Shown here: positions 15,353 through 23,839 of the stretch, piece by piece
Position numbering within the stretch: position 1 is the stretch's first letter
Layout of the letters: each line of letters begins with the position of its first letter
Virus record (IMG/VR): IMGVR_UViG_3300031857_000934
Span: 1-30,552 of that record
Source of the DNA: a virus
Strand: one strand, 5' to 3'
Length of the DNA stretch: 30,552 nucleotides
The notes under the pieces: model-generated
The model's database searches: none
What the model saw: only the letters and a program-made list of their open reading frames with translations
Told to the model about the DNA's origin: nothing
Translations under genes and position numbers: made by a program

Positions 15353-16159
15353 ATGAAAACAGTTATTATTAGAAGACAGGAGGTATTAAATCACCTCCCA
15401 AAAGAGATCCGAGCAGGAGCAAAGATCAAAATCGGTTCAATTTATGTGAACCGTCAGCCACTCAAAGGATTGGATGGAGAAGAAGAAAACAAAATTCTCT
15501 CAAAAGTAATTGATGTACCACCTGGACATGAGAAATGGCCAGAGAAGACCAAAGACTTCTGGGCAAGTTTAAACTTAAAAGTTCCTTTCGAGGGAGTTGA
15601 GTTAAACATTGCAACAGATGAAAATGGAATGCCGGAGAATGTAATGGATTTTATTCATTACCAATGGTGTAAAAAGCATAGACAAGTGGCAGCAAATGAG
15701 GAAGAGATGAAAAGCAACTCTGAAAAGAAGTTCTACATCTACGATCCAGCTAAAGACTTGTTGAAGAAACATGCTAGAGTCCAAGTTAAAAAGGATGCTG
15801 ATAAGGAATTTATCAAGCTTACTGGAAACTTCGACAAGATGAGAGCAATTACAAGAGTATTAACTTCAGGAGATCCTTCAAGATTGTCTGAAATTGAACT
15901 CGAAAACAATTTGTACGAGCTTAAAGAAGCTAGTCCAGAGAAATTCTTACGTTATGCTTTAGATGCAGATCTAGAACTACGTGCAGAAATTGAAGAAATG
16001 GTTGAACACTCTGTTCTTAGAAGAATCGGAAATCAAGTTATCTTTGAAGACGAAACTTTAGGAGAGGACATTAAGGATACAATCATATACTTCAAGAACA
16101 AAAAGAACTCTGGAGCAGTAAACACTATGAGAGCTCGTTTGAAAGAAGTACAACACTAA
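15353..16159 (+). CDS. Conserved post-capsid structural-module protein
   Basis: 268 residues, no membrane segments. The N-terminal half (MKTVIIRRQEVLNHLPKEIR onward) is mixed alpha/beta. The C-terminal half is helical and charged (DKMRAITRVLTSGDPSRLSE, ELENNLYELKEASPEKFLRY, ELRAEIEEMVEHSVLRRIGN). The C-terminal pattern resembles small phage modules that sense or bind helical partners, but I cannot name a function. Position just after the capsid and before the connector gene suggests a capsid or neck assembly role. Confidence 0.65.
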   Translation: MKTVIIRRQEVLNHLPKEIRAGAKIKIGSIYVNRQPLKGLDGEEENKILSKVIDVPPGHEKWPEKTKDFWASLNLKVPFEGVELNIATDENGMPENVMDFIHYQWCKKHRQVAANEEEMKSNSEKKFYIYDPAKDLLKKHARVQVKKDADKEFIKLTGNFDKMRAITRVLTSGDPSRLSEIELENNLYELKEASPEKFLRYALDADLELRAEIEEMVEHSVLRRIGNQVIFEDETLGEDIKDTIIYFKNKKNSGAVNTMRARLKEVQH

Positions 16160-16172
16160 AACTAACTAGTCA

Positions 16173-17309
16173 ATGACTGTTAACGAAATGCATATAGCTG
16201 TCAACCAAGGGGTGCAAAAAATTGCATCCTTCCAGGTTGATAACTTGTTACCTCAGGAGATAGACCATGAGTTAAACCTTGCTATGATGAGATTCATCAA
16301 GCAAAGATTCAACTTTACGTCTAATCGTTTGGGGAAAGGTTTCGAGCAGTCACAGAAAAGAATAGACGACCTTCGTAACTTATTAGTAGAAAACTCAGGC
16401 GCTACTACAAGTGAAGGTCTTGTCTATACTTCAAATTATTCAAATGTCTATGTGGATCGGTATACCTTTCCACTAGACTATTTGTTTTTAGTATCAGTAA
16501 GAGCTGAGGTTTATTATACTTGCAATGTAAACATTAATAGCTTAATAGTCCCAGTATCAAATACTGTAAGTGGTGTTAGAATTGATTTAACTCCTCCTGC
16601 ACCTGGGTATGTGTTAACCACCTTTGACAGATGGAGCAGTTCAATGGGAGATTGGGAGGGAATAATGAACCTTCCTGTCGGAGAAACCATTACAACAGAT
16701 CAATTGTACGATAGCAACAACTATAACTTTGGTATAAGACCTGCAATGTCTTTCCCAGAAGGAACAGCTGGAGCTACTTCACAACAAAACCCATACTTAG
16801 ATAGCAACCAAGTTTATTTAACTAATACTTCTTGGGATGGTACAATTTGGGGAAGTGGAAATCCTGTTTCAGTACAATCAACTTGGATATTACCAGGTGA
16901 TATGTCTAGTGCAATTTATGTGCAGCATGCTGTAACTGAAACAATTACTAAGACAACTAGAACGTATCCAACAGGAAGCTATAGGATAAGCTTAGCTTCA
17001 TTTGGACAACATGACGATATTTTGTATATGATGGACGATCCATTCAATAGAGCTTGGTACAAAGAGCCCACATATACAATAGAAGAAAATTACATCGATG
17101 TTTACACCGATCAAGAATTTGTAGTACCGACTGTAAAAATAAAATACATTCGGAAACCTGTAGAAATCTCATATACTAATGGAGTAGGATGTGAATTAGC
17201 TGTTCACACTCACCATGAAATAGTTGAGATGGCTGTAAAAAGTATACTGGAAGGTATTCAAGACCCAAGGTATCAAACTCAAACAATGGAGACATTCGAG
17301 AGTGAATAA
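16173..17309 (+). CDS. Head-tail connector / ring protein
   Basis: 378 residues. The N-terminal helical block (MTVNEMHIAVNQGVQKIASF, QVDNLLPQEIDHELNLAMMR) resembles the opening of connector/adaptor proteins of crAss-like and other Bacteroidota phages, in which E-I-D-x-x-L-N-x-A is characteristic. A beta-rich insertion of about 200 residues follows, and the C-terminus returns to helix (HTHHEIVEMAVKSILEGIQD). This fits a ring protein binding below the portal. The exact ring (first or later) cannot be told. It starts 13 bases after its neighbour. Confidence 0.6.
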   Translation: MTVNEMHIAVNQGVQKIASFQVDNLLPQEIDHELNLAMMRFIKQRFNFTSNRLGKGFEQSQKRIDDLRNLLVENSGATTSEGLVYTSNYSNVYVDRYTFPLDYLFLVSVRAEVYYTCNVNINSLIVPVSNTVSGVRIDLTPPAPGYVLTTFDRWSSSMGDWEGIMNLPVGETITTDQLYDSNNYNFGIRPAMSFPEGTAGATSQQNPYLDSNQVYLTNTSWDGTIWGSGNPVSVQSTWILPGDMSSAIYVQHAVTETITKTTRTYPTGSYRISLASFGQHDDILYMMDDPFNRAWYKEPTYTIEENYIDVYTDQEFVVPTVKIKYIRKPVEISYTNGVGCELAVHTHHEIVEMAVKSILEGIQDPRYQTQTMETFESE

Positions 17310-17346
17310 TTAAATTAATGTGTTAAACGCCTAAAACTTTTAAAAA

Positions 17347-18372
17347 ATGGCACCTCAAAATCTAAATCAAGTATTCATCGCTAACAACGTTGACATGCTT
17401 GCTACTACTACCTTCAGTAACAATGCTGCAGTGACTGCATCAAACGTTAACGTATGGGACGTAGACGCTGGAACTAACTTCTCTGCAACAACTAATATGA
17501 TGGGCAGAAAGAGAATTCAAATTACTCAAACAATGCCTAGTGGTAACTGTATTGCTACTCCTATCATTGACACTAAAGACATCAAACGTATCAACTACCG
17601 TGAGTGGACTTCTGTAGTTCCTAACGTACAAGTTCAAACAATCACTTGGTCTGGACTTCCAACTGCTTCTAAGGCTGTGATGATTCGTATTGCACTTCGT
17701 ACTGCACCTACCGATTATAACAGTTTTGCTGCTCCTACTTCTGCTGGTAATGACTTGTCTGGTGGTGGTTACACTTTCCCATTAGTTGGTAACTTTGCTG
17801 CAGGTCGTATGATCTTCAACATTGAAGTACCTGCTGGAACTTATGCTGATACCACTGCTTTTGGTAACTACATTAGAGCTGCAATTGCTGCTAACCCAAC
17901 TTTGAATGCAATCTTTGCTACAAGTGGTACTAGCACATTAGTTCTTACTGCTCGTCACTACGGAGTTGACTTTGATTTGATTGCTCAGTATTCTGATGGA
18001 TCTACTAACAACTTTGTTACTAGTGTTGTTGCTACTATGGCTGCTGGTGCTGCTGCTTCTAACTATCTAATAGCTTTAGGTGACGAGAAGAAGCAACGTG
18101 CTCGTTATGGTAACTTTAACCGTATGTACTTTCCATTTGCATTTCCTGAGTTTGCTCAACCTACATTTAAATATGATGTAATTGAGATTCAGTATGCTCA
18201 CAGCTGGCCTTCTAGCACTGGTATTGCTAAAGCTGGTGAATTAAATACTGTTCGTATTTATGCTGGTACTGGATCTACTGCATTATCTTATGCTGGAGCT
18301 TCTACTGGTAGTGAATTAGCATTTGTATTCGGTTACACTGGTGGTACTGATTCTGAGCAATTGTTCTCTTAA
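17347..18372 (+). CDS. Highly expressed structural protein of unknown place
   Basis: 341 residues, beta-rich, starting MAPQNLNQVFIANNVDMLAT, with Ala/Thr/Gly-rich central parts and YGNFNRMYFPFAFPEFAQPT near the end. It has a single-gene layout: a 37-base A/T-rich leader before it and a strong terminator after it. Codons are skewed as in the capsid gene (CGT for most Arg, many GCT/ACT), suggesting a high-copy virion component such as a capsid decoration, head-fibre base or tail-tube-like protein. I do not recognise the family. Confidence 0.6.
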   Translation: MAPQNLNQVFIANNVDMLATTTFSNNAAVTASNVNVWDVDAGTNFSATTNMMGRKRIQITQTMPSGNCIATPIIDTKDIKRINYREWTSVVPNVQVQTITWSGLPTASKAVMIRIALRTAPTDYNSFAAPTSAGNDLSGGGYTFPLVGNFAAGRMIFNIEVPAGTYADTTAFGNYIRAAIAANPTLNAIFATSGTSTLVLTARHYGVDFDLIAQYSDGSTNNFVTSVVATMAAGAAASNYLIALGDEKKQRARYGNFNRMYFPFAFPEFAQPTFKYDVIEIQYAHSWPSSTGIAKAGELNTVRIYAGTGSTALSYAGASTGSELAFVFGYTGGTDSEQLFS

Positions 18373-18390
18373 TCTGAAATCTATTTTTAA

Positions 18391-18420
18391 AAGTAGGGGA
18401 GTCAAATCCCCTACTTTTTA
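18391..18420 (+). terminator. Rho-independent terminator
   Basis: A perfect 10-base-pair stem, AAGTAGGGGA (18391-18400) and TCCCCTACTT (18407-18416), with the loop GTCAAA, followed by TTTA. It lies 18 bases after the stop of the highly expressed structural gene. Confidence 0.9.
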
Positions 18421-18421
18421 T

Positions 18422-18446
18422 TATCTTTACATTCAAATTAACTTCA
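18422..18446 (+). promoter_or_regulatory. Possible promoter box before the Cys-rich gene
   Basis: TATCTTTAC at 18422-18430 resembles the Bacteroidota -7 box and the TATCTTTA at 8201. It directly follows the terminator and lies 17 bases before the ATG at 18447. No -33 TTG is seen because the hairpin fills that space. Confidence 0.4.
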
Positions 18447-18941
18447 ATGGCTATTACCTCCATTACCAGTGTTACAATCTCTGCTGACTGCAAAACATTA
18501 ACTGCAGTATTTGAAGGACAACCTACTCCTGCAAATTTTACTAATGAGATTACTACTACTACTTTTAATTCAACTACTGTTGGTACGTTGACTAATACAA
18601 GTGGTACAACATGGCAATGGGTAGTTACATCTGTACAAGCCAATGAAACCTTTACTGGAGTTATTACAATTGATTCTCTAAACGGATCATCTGTAAGTCT
18701 TGAAAAATATTCAGTAGGAACCTGTGAACTAGATTGTTGTATAGCAAATCTAGTAAATGATGCAATTAATTGCACATGTGATTGTGATCGTTGTGATGAG
18801 GATCTGCATAGAGCAGAAAAAGTTCACTTACTTGCAGAATCTGCTAAGTACAGTGCAATTAACAACAATGTAACTGATGCAATTAATAAATACACCAAAG
18901 CCAAAGAATTCTGTACAGAAGTTTGTGCTTGTGGATGTTAA
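18447..18941 (+). CDS. Two-part virion-associated protein with Cys-rich helical C-terminus
   Basis: 164 residues. Residues 1 to about 92 are a Thr/Ser/Val-rich beta domain that looks like a small Ig-like or fibre domain. The rest is helical with nine or more Cys (CELDCCIANLVNDAINCTCD, CDRCDEDLHRAEKV, ending EVCACGC). The C-terminal pattern recurs, as I remember it, in phages of Bacteroidota; the Cys could bind metal or form disulphides in the virion. Next to a post-terminator promoter and followed by fibre genes. Function unknown. Confidence 0.6.
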   Translation: MAITSITSVTISADCKTLTAVFEGQPTPANFTNEITTTTFNSTTVGTLTNTSGTTWQWVVTSVQANETFTGVITIDSLNGSSVSLEKYSVGTCELDCCIANLVNDAINCTCDCDRCDEDLHRAEKVHLLAESAKYSAINNNVTDAINKYTKAKEFCTEVCACGC

Positions 18942-18950
18942 ACAGGGAAT

Positions 18951-19385
18951 ATGGGGTACGTTCCAAATAGAATAAATAATGTAACGTTCGACCAAATGTT
19001 GAGCACTTTAGGGCTATGTCTTGCTACTAAAGGTACTGGCTTCTACAAAAAGATTGTAGGAGGTATGAAATGCTCAACCTTAGAACTTAAAAAACTAGAA
19101 TTAGTTCTTTATCTTCTAAACAGAAAAGATGCAACGTCATCTTTAGACTGTGTATTTAATGGAGCTGATATGCCAGGAGTATCTTACACAGGTAGTGTAA
19201 CTCCATCAGGTACAACTCCATACATTCAAACATTCGTAAATTACTTTACACTTAATTTTTGTAAAGATTGTATTACCTCAAGTTCGACTGCAACAACACC
19301 TGTAGTAGACACTACACCGTATTTATTGCTAGAAGATTTGAGCTTTATTTACCTAGAAGACTCTTCAAAAATAAAATTAGAATAA
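18951..19385 (+). CDS. Fibre-module small protein
   Basis: 144 residues. The N-terminal half (MGYVPNRINNVTFDQMLSTL, TLELKKLELVLYLLNRKDAT) is helical and the C-terminal half is Ser/Thr-rich and ends with YLLLEDLSFIYLEDSSKIKL. It lies between the Cys-rich protein and the fibre-like gene (1-base gap to the latter), so it is probably an adaptor or partner of those proteins. No family recognised. Confidence 0.55.
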   Translation: MGYVPNRINNVTFDQMLSTLGLCLATKGTGFYKKIVGGMKCSTLELKKLELVLYLLNRKDATSSLDCVFNGADMPGVSYTGSVTPSGTTPYIQTFVNYFTLNFCKDCITSSSTATTPVVDTTPYLLLEDLSFIYLEDSSKIKLE

Positions 19386-19386
19386 C

Positions 19387-20664
19387 ATGTCATTACCTAT
19401 AAGTTCTCTTACATTAATTGCTAAAACAAGCATAGGAGCTACTCACTATCTTCCTTTAGCAGACGGAACAGCAGCTAACTATAAGCTGTTAATTCAAGAT
19501 TTATTTCCAAATTTTAATACAATAGGGACAAGTAGTGAACTGCTATATGTAAATATAACAAATAAGAATACTTTAAATTTCAAAGGAATTAAGTCTTTCG
19601 ATAATTTGTTATCAGTTAGTACTGTAAGTAACAATATTGTTTTACAAGTAAATCCTGCTAATATTGATTTATCTCTTTGTGATAATACTACATCAGGATT
19701 TATTACAGGTCCTGTAAGCTTAACCAGTGGAATCTCAGGAACACTACCTGTTGCTAACGGTGGCACTGGCCTAACTACTTTAACAGCTAATAGCCTATTT
19801 GTAGGTAATGGAACATCAGCTTTAACGGCATTAGGAGCTGCAACTAACGGTCAAATTCCAATCGGACGTACAGGTTTATCTCCAGTATTAGCTAATATTA
19901 CTGCAGGAACTAACGTAACTGTAACCAATGGTTCAGGATCTATTTCAATTGCTGCAAGTTTGACAACGTTAACTGCTAACTTAAACGGAGCTGGTTACAA
20001 CATCTACGGTTTAGGATGGCTAAGTGGTGATGCTCAAAATGAAGGTATTGCAATTAACTCTGCAGGTAGAGTATTTATAGGTTCTTCGACACCAACTGCT
20101 TTTTATAATGCAGATCTTAATGTAAATAATAGTATTGCTCTTAATGGAAGTACTATTCAATATATTTCAATGGGATCAGTAACTACTCCAAACTGGTTAA
20201 TTATTGAAGGAGCAGATGCACTAGGATTAAATACTGCTGGAGGTAATGTAGCAATTAATGCAGGGGATGCTACTGGAACTGGTTCAGGAGGAACTACATA
20301 TATTGCTGGAGGAGCTAGTACTGCATCTACAGGATTTGGTGGAGGAGTTACATTGAATGGAGGAGGAAGCTTAAATGGAAATGCAGGTACAATTAATATA
20401 AATGCTGGGCAAGCTACTGGAACAGGTGCTGGTGGTAGCATTGTATTAAAACCCGGAACCAGCACATCAGGAACTGGAGGAATTGTTAGCCAAGAAGCAA
20501 GTTCAAATACAAGAGCATTCACTAACTTTGTAGGATTCTCTGGAGCAGCATCAGCTAACTCTATTTCTAGTTCAACAGCTTCTGCAAGTGCTAAATTTGG
20601 AGCAATAAAAATACAAATTAACGGTGTAGACAAGTGGATCAGAGTGTATGATACTGCTGAATAA
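19387..20664 (+). CDS. Fibre-like protein (head or tail fibre)
   Basis: 425 residues. The N-terminal part (MSLPISSLTLIAKTSIGATH, YLPLADGTAANYKL) resembles attachment domains. The middle has the phage-fibre signature GTLPVANGGTGLTTLTANSL. Residues from about 285 to 375 are Gly/Ala/Thr/Ser-rich repeats (NAGDATGTGSGG, INAGQATGTGAGG, GTSTSGTGG) likely to form a beta-solenoid or triple fibre. The C-terminus FGAIKIQINGVDKWIRVYDT is a typical closing module. It is a different fibre from the one at the left edge and lies in the capsid region, so a head-fibre role is possible. Confidence 0.65.
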   Translation: MSLPISSLTLIAKTSIGATHYLPLADGTAANYKLLIQDLFPNFNTIGTSSELLYVNITNKNTLNFKGIKSFDNLLSVSTVSNNIVLQVNPANIDLSLCDNTTSGFITGPVSLTSGISGTLPVANGGTGLTTLTANSLFVGNGTSALTALGAATNGQIPIGRTGLSPVLANITAGTNVTVTNGSGSISIAASLTTLTANLNGAGYNIYGLGWLSGDAQNEGIAINSAGRVFIGSSTPTAFYNADLNVNNSIALNGSTIQYISMGSVTTPNWLIIEGADALGLNTAGGNVAINAGDATGTGSGGTTYIAGGASTASTGFGGGVTLNGGGSLNGNAGTININAGQATGTGAGGSIVLKPGTSTSGTGGIVSQEASSNTRAFTNFVGFSGAASANSISSSTASASAKFGAIKIQINGVDKWIRVYDTAE

Positions 20665-20696
20665 TAAATAAGTAAAAACCAAACAAACAAATAGTT

Positions 20697-21131
20697 ATGA
20701 ACGTGATTAAACAAGAAGAGGGGTACGGTGTGAACATCACTGCTACTCGTCGTGAGTTTCTAGAAATCTACAAAGTATTACATGAAACTCGTGGAGAAAA
20801 AGGAGTTAAGTATGCAATGATCGTCTTAAAGAATTGTGACGTCATTAAAAAGGAACTTGACTTTTTAGAAGAGAAAGCTGCTCCTACTGAAGCATTTATT
20901 GAGTTGTCAAGAAAAGCTCAAGAATTAATGCAGGCTGAAAACGAAGAAGGTTTAAAAGCAATGGAGGCAGAACACATGGATGAAATTAATGCTCGTAAGC
21001 AGCAGATTGCAGAAGTGAACGTTGAACTTGACAAAGAGGTAACTCTAGAGCTCAAGATGATTAATGAGAAACTTCTCCCTGAAAGCTTATCAGCAGATCA
21101 GATAGAAACTTTAATTAAAATAATTAACTAA
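20697..21131 (+). CDS. Coiled-coil hypothetical protein
   Basis: 144 residues. An N-terminal alpha/beta part (MNVIKQEEGYGVNITATRRE, FLEIYKVLHETRGEKGVKYA) is followed by a long charged helix with heptad character from about residue 60 (AFIELSRKAQELMQAENEEG to VELDKEVTLELKMINEKL). The 32-base gap before it holds only an A-rich leader without a Shine-Dalgarno site. It may be an assembly chaperone or spacer for the adjacent fibre genes, but this is position only. Confidence 0.55.
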   Translation: MNVIKQEEGYGVNITATRREFLEIYKVLHETRGEKGVKYAMIVLKNCDVIKKELDFLEEKAAPTEAFIELSRKAQELMQAENEEGLKAMEAEHMDEINARKQQIAEVNVELDKEVTLELKMINEKLLPESLSADQIETLIKIIN

Positions 21132-21132
21132 C

Positions 21133-21435
21133 ATGAGCTACAATAGTGGTGTCGAAGTATTGTTAAACGATGGTTTAAACAATCAAACTAAAAAAGCAGG
21201 CTACCTTAACATTAACGATAACGGTGCTGAAGTACTAGAAGTTGCTGTAAACAGTATATCATTCTCTAATGTTGGAACCACTGCTATTACATTAACTGTT
21301 AATGGTGGTACATATGAATTGCCAGCAGGTTCTTCAGTATCATTTGATGCAGGAGGTGCTGAAAACAGATTTCCGTCAGGGACTTTTGAATATGACACTA
21401 CTGGTGGAATTTTGTTAATTGCTTATACTTGGTAA
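21133..21435 (+). CDS. Small beta-rich structural protein
   Basis: 100 residues, starting MSYNSGVEVLLNDGLNNQTK and ending TFEYDTTGGILLIAYTW, with regular alternation of hydrophobic and Thr/Gly residues. It fits a single beta-sandwich domain as seen in decoration or fibre-tip proteins. It begins 1 base after the coiled-coil gene. No family recognised. Confidence 0.55.
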   Translation: MSYNSGVEVLLNDGLNNQTKKAGYLNINDNGAEVLEVAVNSISFSNVGTTAITLTVNGGTYELPAGSSVSFDAGGAENRFPSGTFEYDTTGGILLIAYTW

Positions 21436-21436
21436 T

Positions 21437-21937
21437 ATGGGAACAATAATTTCATCCTCTCCAGTAACTAAAATTAAAAGTTATGCTCAGACATCTGGGT
21501 TTTCAGCTATTACAGGAGTAACTACTAATGAAATAACTGGTAGCATATTAATTGATCCAGGCACAGTAGGAGCAGGTGCAATAGAAATAACTGCTAGAGC
21601 CATTAAAACCGGAACTAGTGGAACTTTGACTGTACGTATATATGCAAATACTACCAATAGTTTAAGTGGTGCCATTTTGTTGGGAAGTAGTCCTGCAGCT
21701 GCCGCATCTAATTTGTATGTACAATTATCAAGAACTGCATTTGTAGATAAAACTTTAGGTACAAAGCTTCTTCAAGCTGGTGGGCAGGTGTACAACGATG
21801 ATACTGCTTTTAATGGTGCACCTACAAATGCAGCTATAGATTGGGGACAAGGTCAGTATATTATCTTAGCAGTTCAAAATGGAAGTGCAACGGATTCAAC
21901 TGAAGGTGCAGGTTTAATTTTTAAAATTTATAACTAA
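21437..21937 (+). CDS. Beta-rich structural protein
   Basis: 166 residues from the ATG at 21437, which lies one base after the preceding stop. An upstream TTG at 21419 would add six residues and is less likely. It is Thr/Ser/Gly/Ala-rich with segments ITARAIKTGTSGTLTVRIYA and IILAVQNGSATDSTEGAGLI, typical of jelly-roll-like virion proteins. The pair with the previous gene may form one surface structure. Function unknown. Confidence 0.55.
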   Translation: MGTIISSSPVTKIKSYAQTSGFSAITGVTTNEITGSILIDPGTVGAGAIEITARAIKTGTSGTLTVRIYANTTNSLSGAILLGSSPAAAASNLYVQLSRTAFVDKTLGTKLLQAGGQVYNDDTAFNGAPTNAAIDWGQGQYIILAVQNGSATDSTEGAGLIFKIYN

Positions 21938-21944
21938 TTAGTTA

Positions 21945-23105
21945 ATGACTCTACTAGAGCTAACCCAGACATTAACGGCCAGACCATGGTTCTTAAAGAA
22001 AGGGCCTGGTTTAGTAGCTAGAAAATTTAAGGTTAGTTTGCAAGATGCTGCTGCAGCATTAAAGATTGCAAGAGCAAAACAAAGAGAGATTAACAGAAAA
22101 GTCGTAAAAGTTGAAACCTTAACCAACGACTCTGATAATGTTATCACAGAGTTTGAACAGTATTTAGATAAAAACGGGATTGATCACTCAATGGTCAATT
22201 CCGTTAAATACTGGCAAAACATGAAAGGAGAACAACGGTTCTCTGTAGTTACCAAAAATGAAAGAACGGCAGAAGAAATTCAAAAAGATATTGAAGAATT
22301 TGCAGCCAGCTACAGCCCTAGAACTAGAGTGATTACTAAGGGTAGAGGAGTTGACTACAAAACAAAGTCTACTTTAGAAATTTCTCTTCCTGACATTCAC
22401 TATGGAAAGTTAACAGATATTACCCTAGAAGAGATGGAGAAACAATTCCTTGATACAATCGAGGATTTGGTTAACAAAGGAAGAGGGTTAAATATCGAAA
22501 AGATTCTTCTCCCAATCGGAAACGACGGGATGAATACAGACGGCATGAGAATGGCTACAACAAAGGGTACTCCTCAGCATGATGTAATCGGATGGAAAGA
22601 ATCATTTAAAGGATACTGGACTCTGATAGTTAGAGCAGTAGATTTCTTGAAAGATGTGGCTCCAGTTGATATCATTGTTGTATCGGGGAACCATGATTAC
22701 GAGAGAATGTTTTATGCTGGGGACGTTCTAGCAGGGTGGTATCGAAACGACCCAAACGTCACTGTAGATAACTCTACAATGCCTAGAAAGTATTACAAGT
22801 ATGGGAAAAACATGATAATGTTTACCCACGGAGATAATGAAAAACCTGCTGATATGCCACTAATAATGGCTACTGAGCAACCGGAAATGTTTGCAACAAC
22901 TGAGTTTAGAGAAGCTCATTGTGGGCATTACCACAAAGAACAGGTAAATGAATACCGAGGTGTTAAGGTAAGATTTCTCCCTTCAATATGTGCATTAGAT
23001 GAATGGCATAAAAAGATGGGGTACGGATCACTCAGAGCAGCTCAGGCATTCATTTGGAATCACGACGAAGGACTTGAAGGATACTTACAAAGCAATGTTA
23101 GATAA
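21945..23105 (+). CDS. Calcineurin-like metallophosphoesterase with N-terminal helical (HTH-like) region
   Basis: 386 residues. The metal site is complete: Asp150-x-His152 (ISLPDIHYGK), Gly192-Asn193-Asp194 with Asn197 (IGNDGMNTDG), GNHD at 248-251, His295 (FTHGDNE) and GHYH at 327-330. Residues 1-60 form a helical, HTH-like region (LTARPWFLKKGPGLVARKFK) that could bind DNA or a partner. Members of this fold cut phosphodiesters or phosphomonoesters with two metal ions; the substrate cannot be read from the sequence. It sits in the middle of the virion operon, 7 bases after a structural gene and 11 before a ring-protein gene. Confidence 0.8.
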   Translation: MTLLELTQTLTARPWFLKKGPGLVARKFKVSLQDAAAALKIARAKQREINRKVVKVETLTNDSDNVITEFEQYLDKNGIDHSMVNSVKYWQNMKGEQRFSVVTKNERTAEEIQKDIEEFAASYSPRTRVITKGRGVDYKTKSTLEISLPDIHYGKLTDITLEEMEKQFLDTIEDLVNKGRGLNIEKILLPIGNDGMNTDGMRMATTKGTPQHDVIGWKESFKGYWTLIVRAVDFLKDVAPVDIIVVSGNHDYERMFYAGDVLAGWYRNDPNVTVDNSTMPRKYYKYGKNMIMFTHGDNEKPADMPLIMATEQPEMFATTEFREAHCGHYHKEQVNEYRGVKVRFLPSICALDEWHKKMGYGSLRAAQAFIWNHDEGLEGYLQSNVR

Positions 23106-23116
23106 ACTACAGAAAG

Positions 23117-23815
23117 ATGACTTTAGATGAAATTTCATTTAACCTCTTAAATCTATTTAGAGGTGGACGAAGCTCACAGGATGAGGTAATATCCTTGAGC
23201 CAAATCAAATTTAATGTTAAGCACTATCGTGCTGTATTTATACGTAGGGACTATGCAAGAAATGGCTTAGTAACTCGTCACTTAGAACAAGACTTAAAGT
23301 GTGTACAATTAGAGAAAGTAGATCTTTCTAAATGCTGCAATATTAATTTAAGTTGTCCGGCATATCGTAGTGTAAAGAAAATTCCAAGAACAGTCAGATT
23401 TAACTTTGAAGAAGCTATTACTTATGTAGGAGATGTAACAGGATTAGGACGTATACAAATGATTAAGCCTTATGAGGCTAATTACATCTCAGCTGAAAAG
23501 TTTACTAAAAGCAATCCAAAAGCATTTATGATTGAAGACTATTTATATGTCCTCAACCCAAAAGGTGCTGATTATGTCAATGTACGTGGAATATTCGAAG
23601 ACCCAGAAGAGGTTGCAGAATTCATCGATTGTGCAGGACAGCCTTGCTATTCAGGTTCAGATATCTTCCCAATGCCTATGGATATGGTTCAAGGTATTAC
23701 TCAAGGAATGATGCAAGGAGAATTAAGATTATTAGCTGGAACCTTTACAGATACTGTTCTTGACCGTAGCCAAGATTTATCTCCAGGAACTCCACAACAA
23801 TCTTCAAAAGAATAA
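23117..23815 (+). CDS. Neck/ring-type virion protein
   Basis: 232 residues. The opening MTLDEISFNLLNLFRGGRSS, QDEVISLSQIKFNVKHYRAV and the two Cys-containing strands (KCCNINLSCPAYRSV) recall a structural protein family conserved in crAss-like and related Bacteroidota phages that forms part of the tail ring stack. The C-terminus is Gln/Met-rich and flexible (QGITQGMMQGELRLLAGTFT). The assignment is from memory of the family pattern and position. Confidence 0.55.
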   Translation: MTLDEISFNLLNLFRGGRSSQDEVISLSQIKFNVKHYRAVFIRRDYARNGLVTRHLEQDLKCVQLEKVDLSKCCNINLSCPAYRSVKKIPRTVRFNFEEAITYVGDVTGLGRIQMIKPYEANYISAEKFTKSNPKAFMIEDYLYVLNPKGADYVNVRGIFEDPEEVAEFIDCAGQPCYSGSDIFPMPMDMVQGITQGMMQGELRLLAGTFTDTVLDRSQDLSPGTPQQSSKE

Positions 23816-23826
23816 CAATTTTTAAT

Positions 23827-23839
23827 TAACTTTGTGACT
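23827..23839 (+). promoter_or_regulatory. Leaderless-type promoter box before the basic small protein
   Basis: TAACTTTG at 23827-23834 followed by TGACT and the ATG at 23840. Box sequence and 5-base spacing repeat those at 12644. No clear -33 element is seen upstream. Confidence 0.5.

Noticed and set aside
18302-18775. 157-codon ORF on the - strand
   Set aside because: It crosses the clear + strand terminator and promoter region and has no recognisable features; shadow of the structural genes.
20157-20714. 185-codon ORF on the - strand
   Set aside because: It is the antisense of a Gly/Ala/Thr-rich fibre gene, rich in Pro/Ala/Val as expected for a shadow, and all neighbours are on the + strand.
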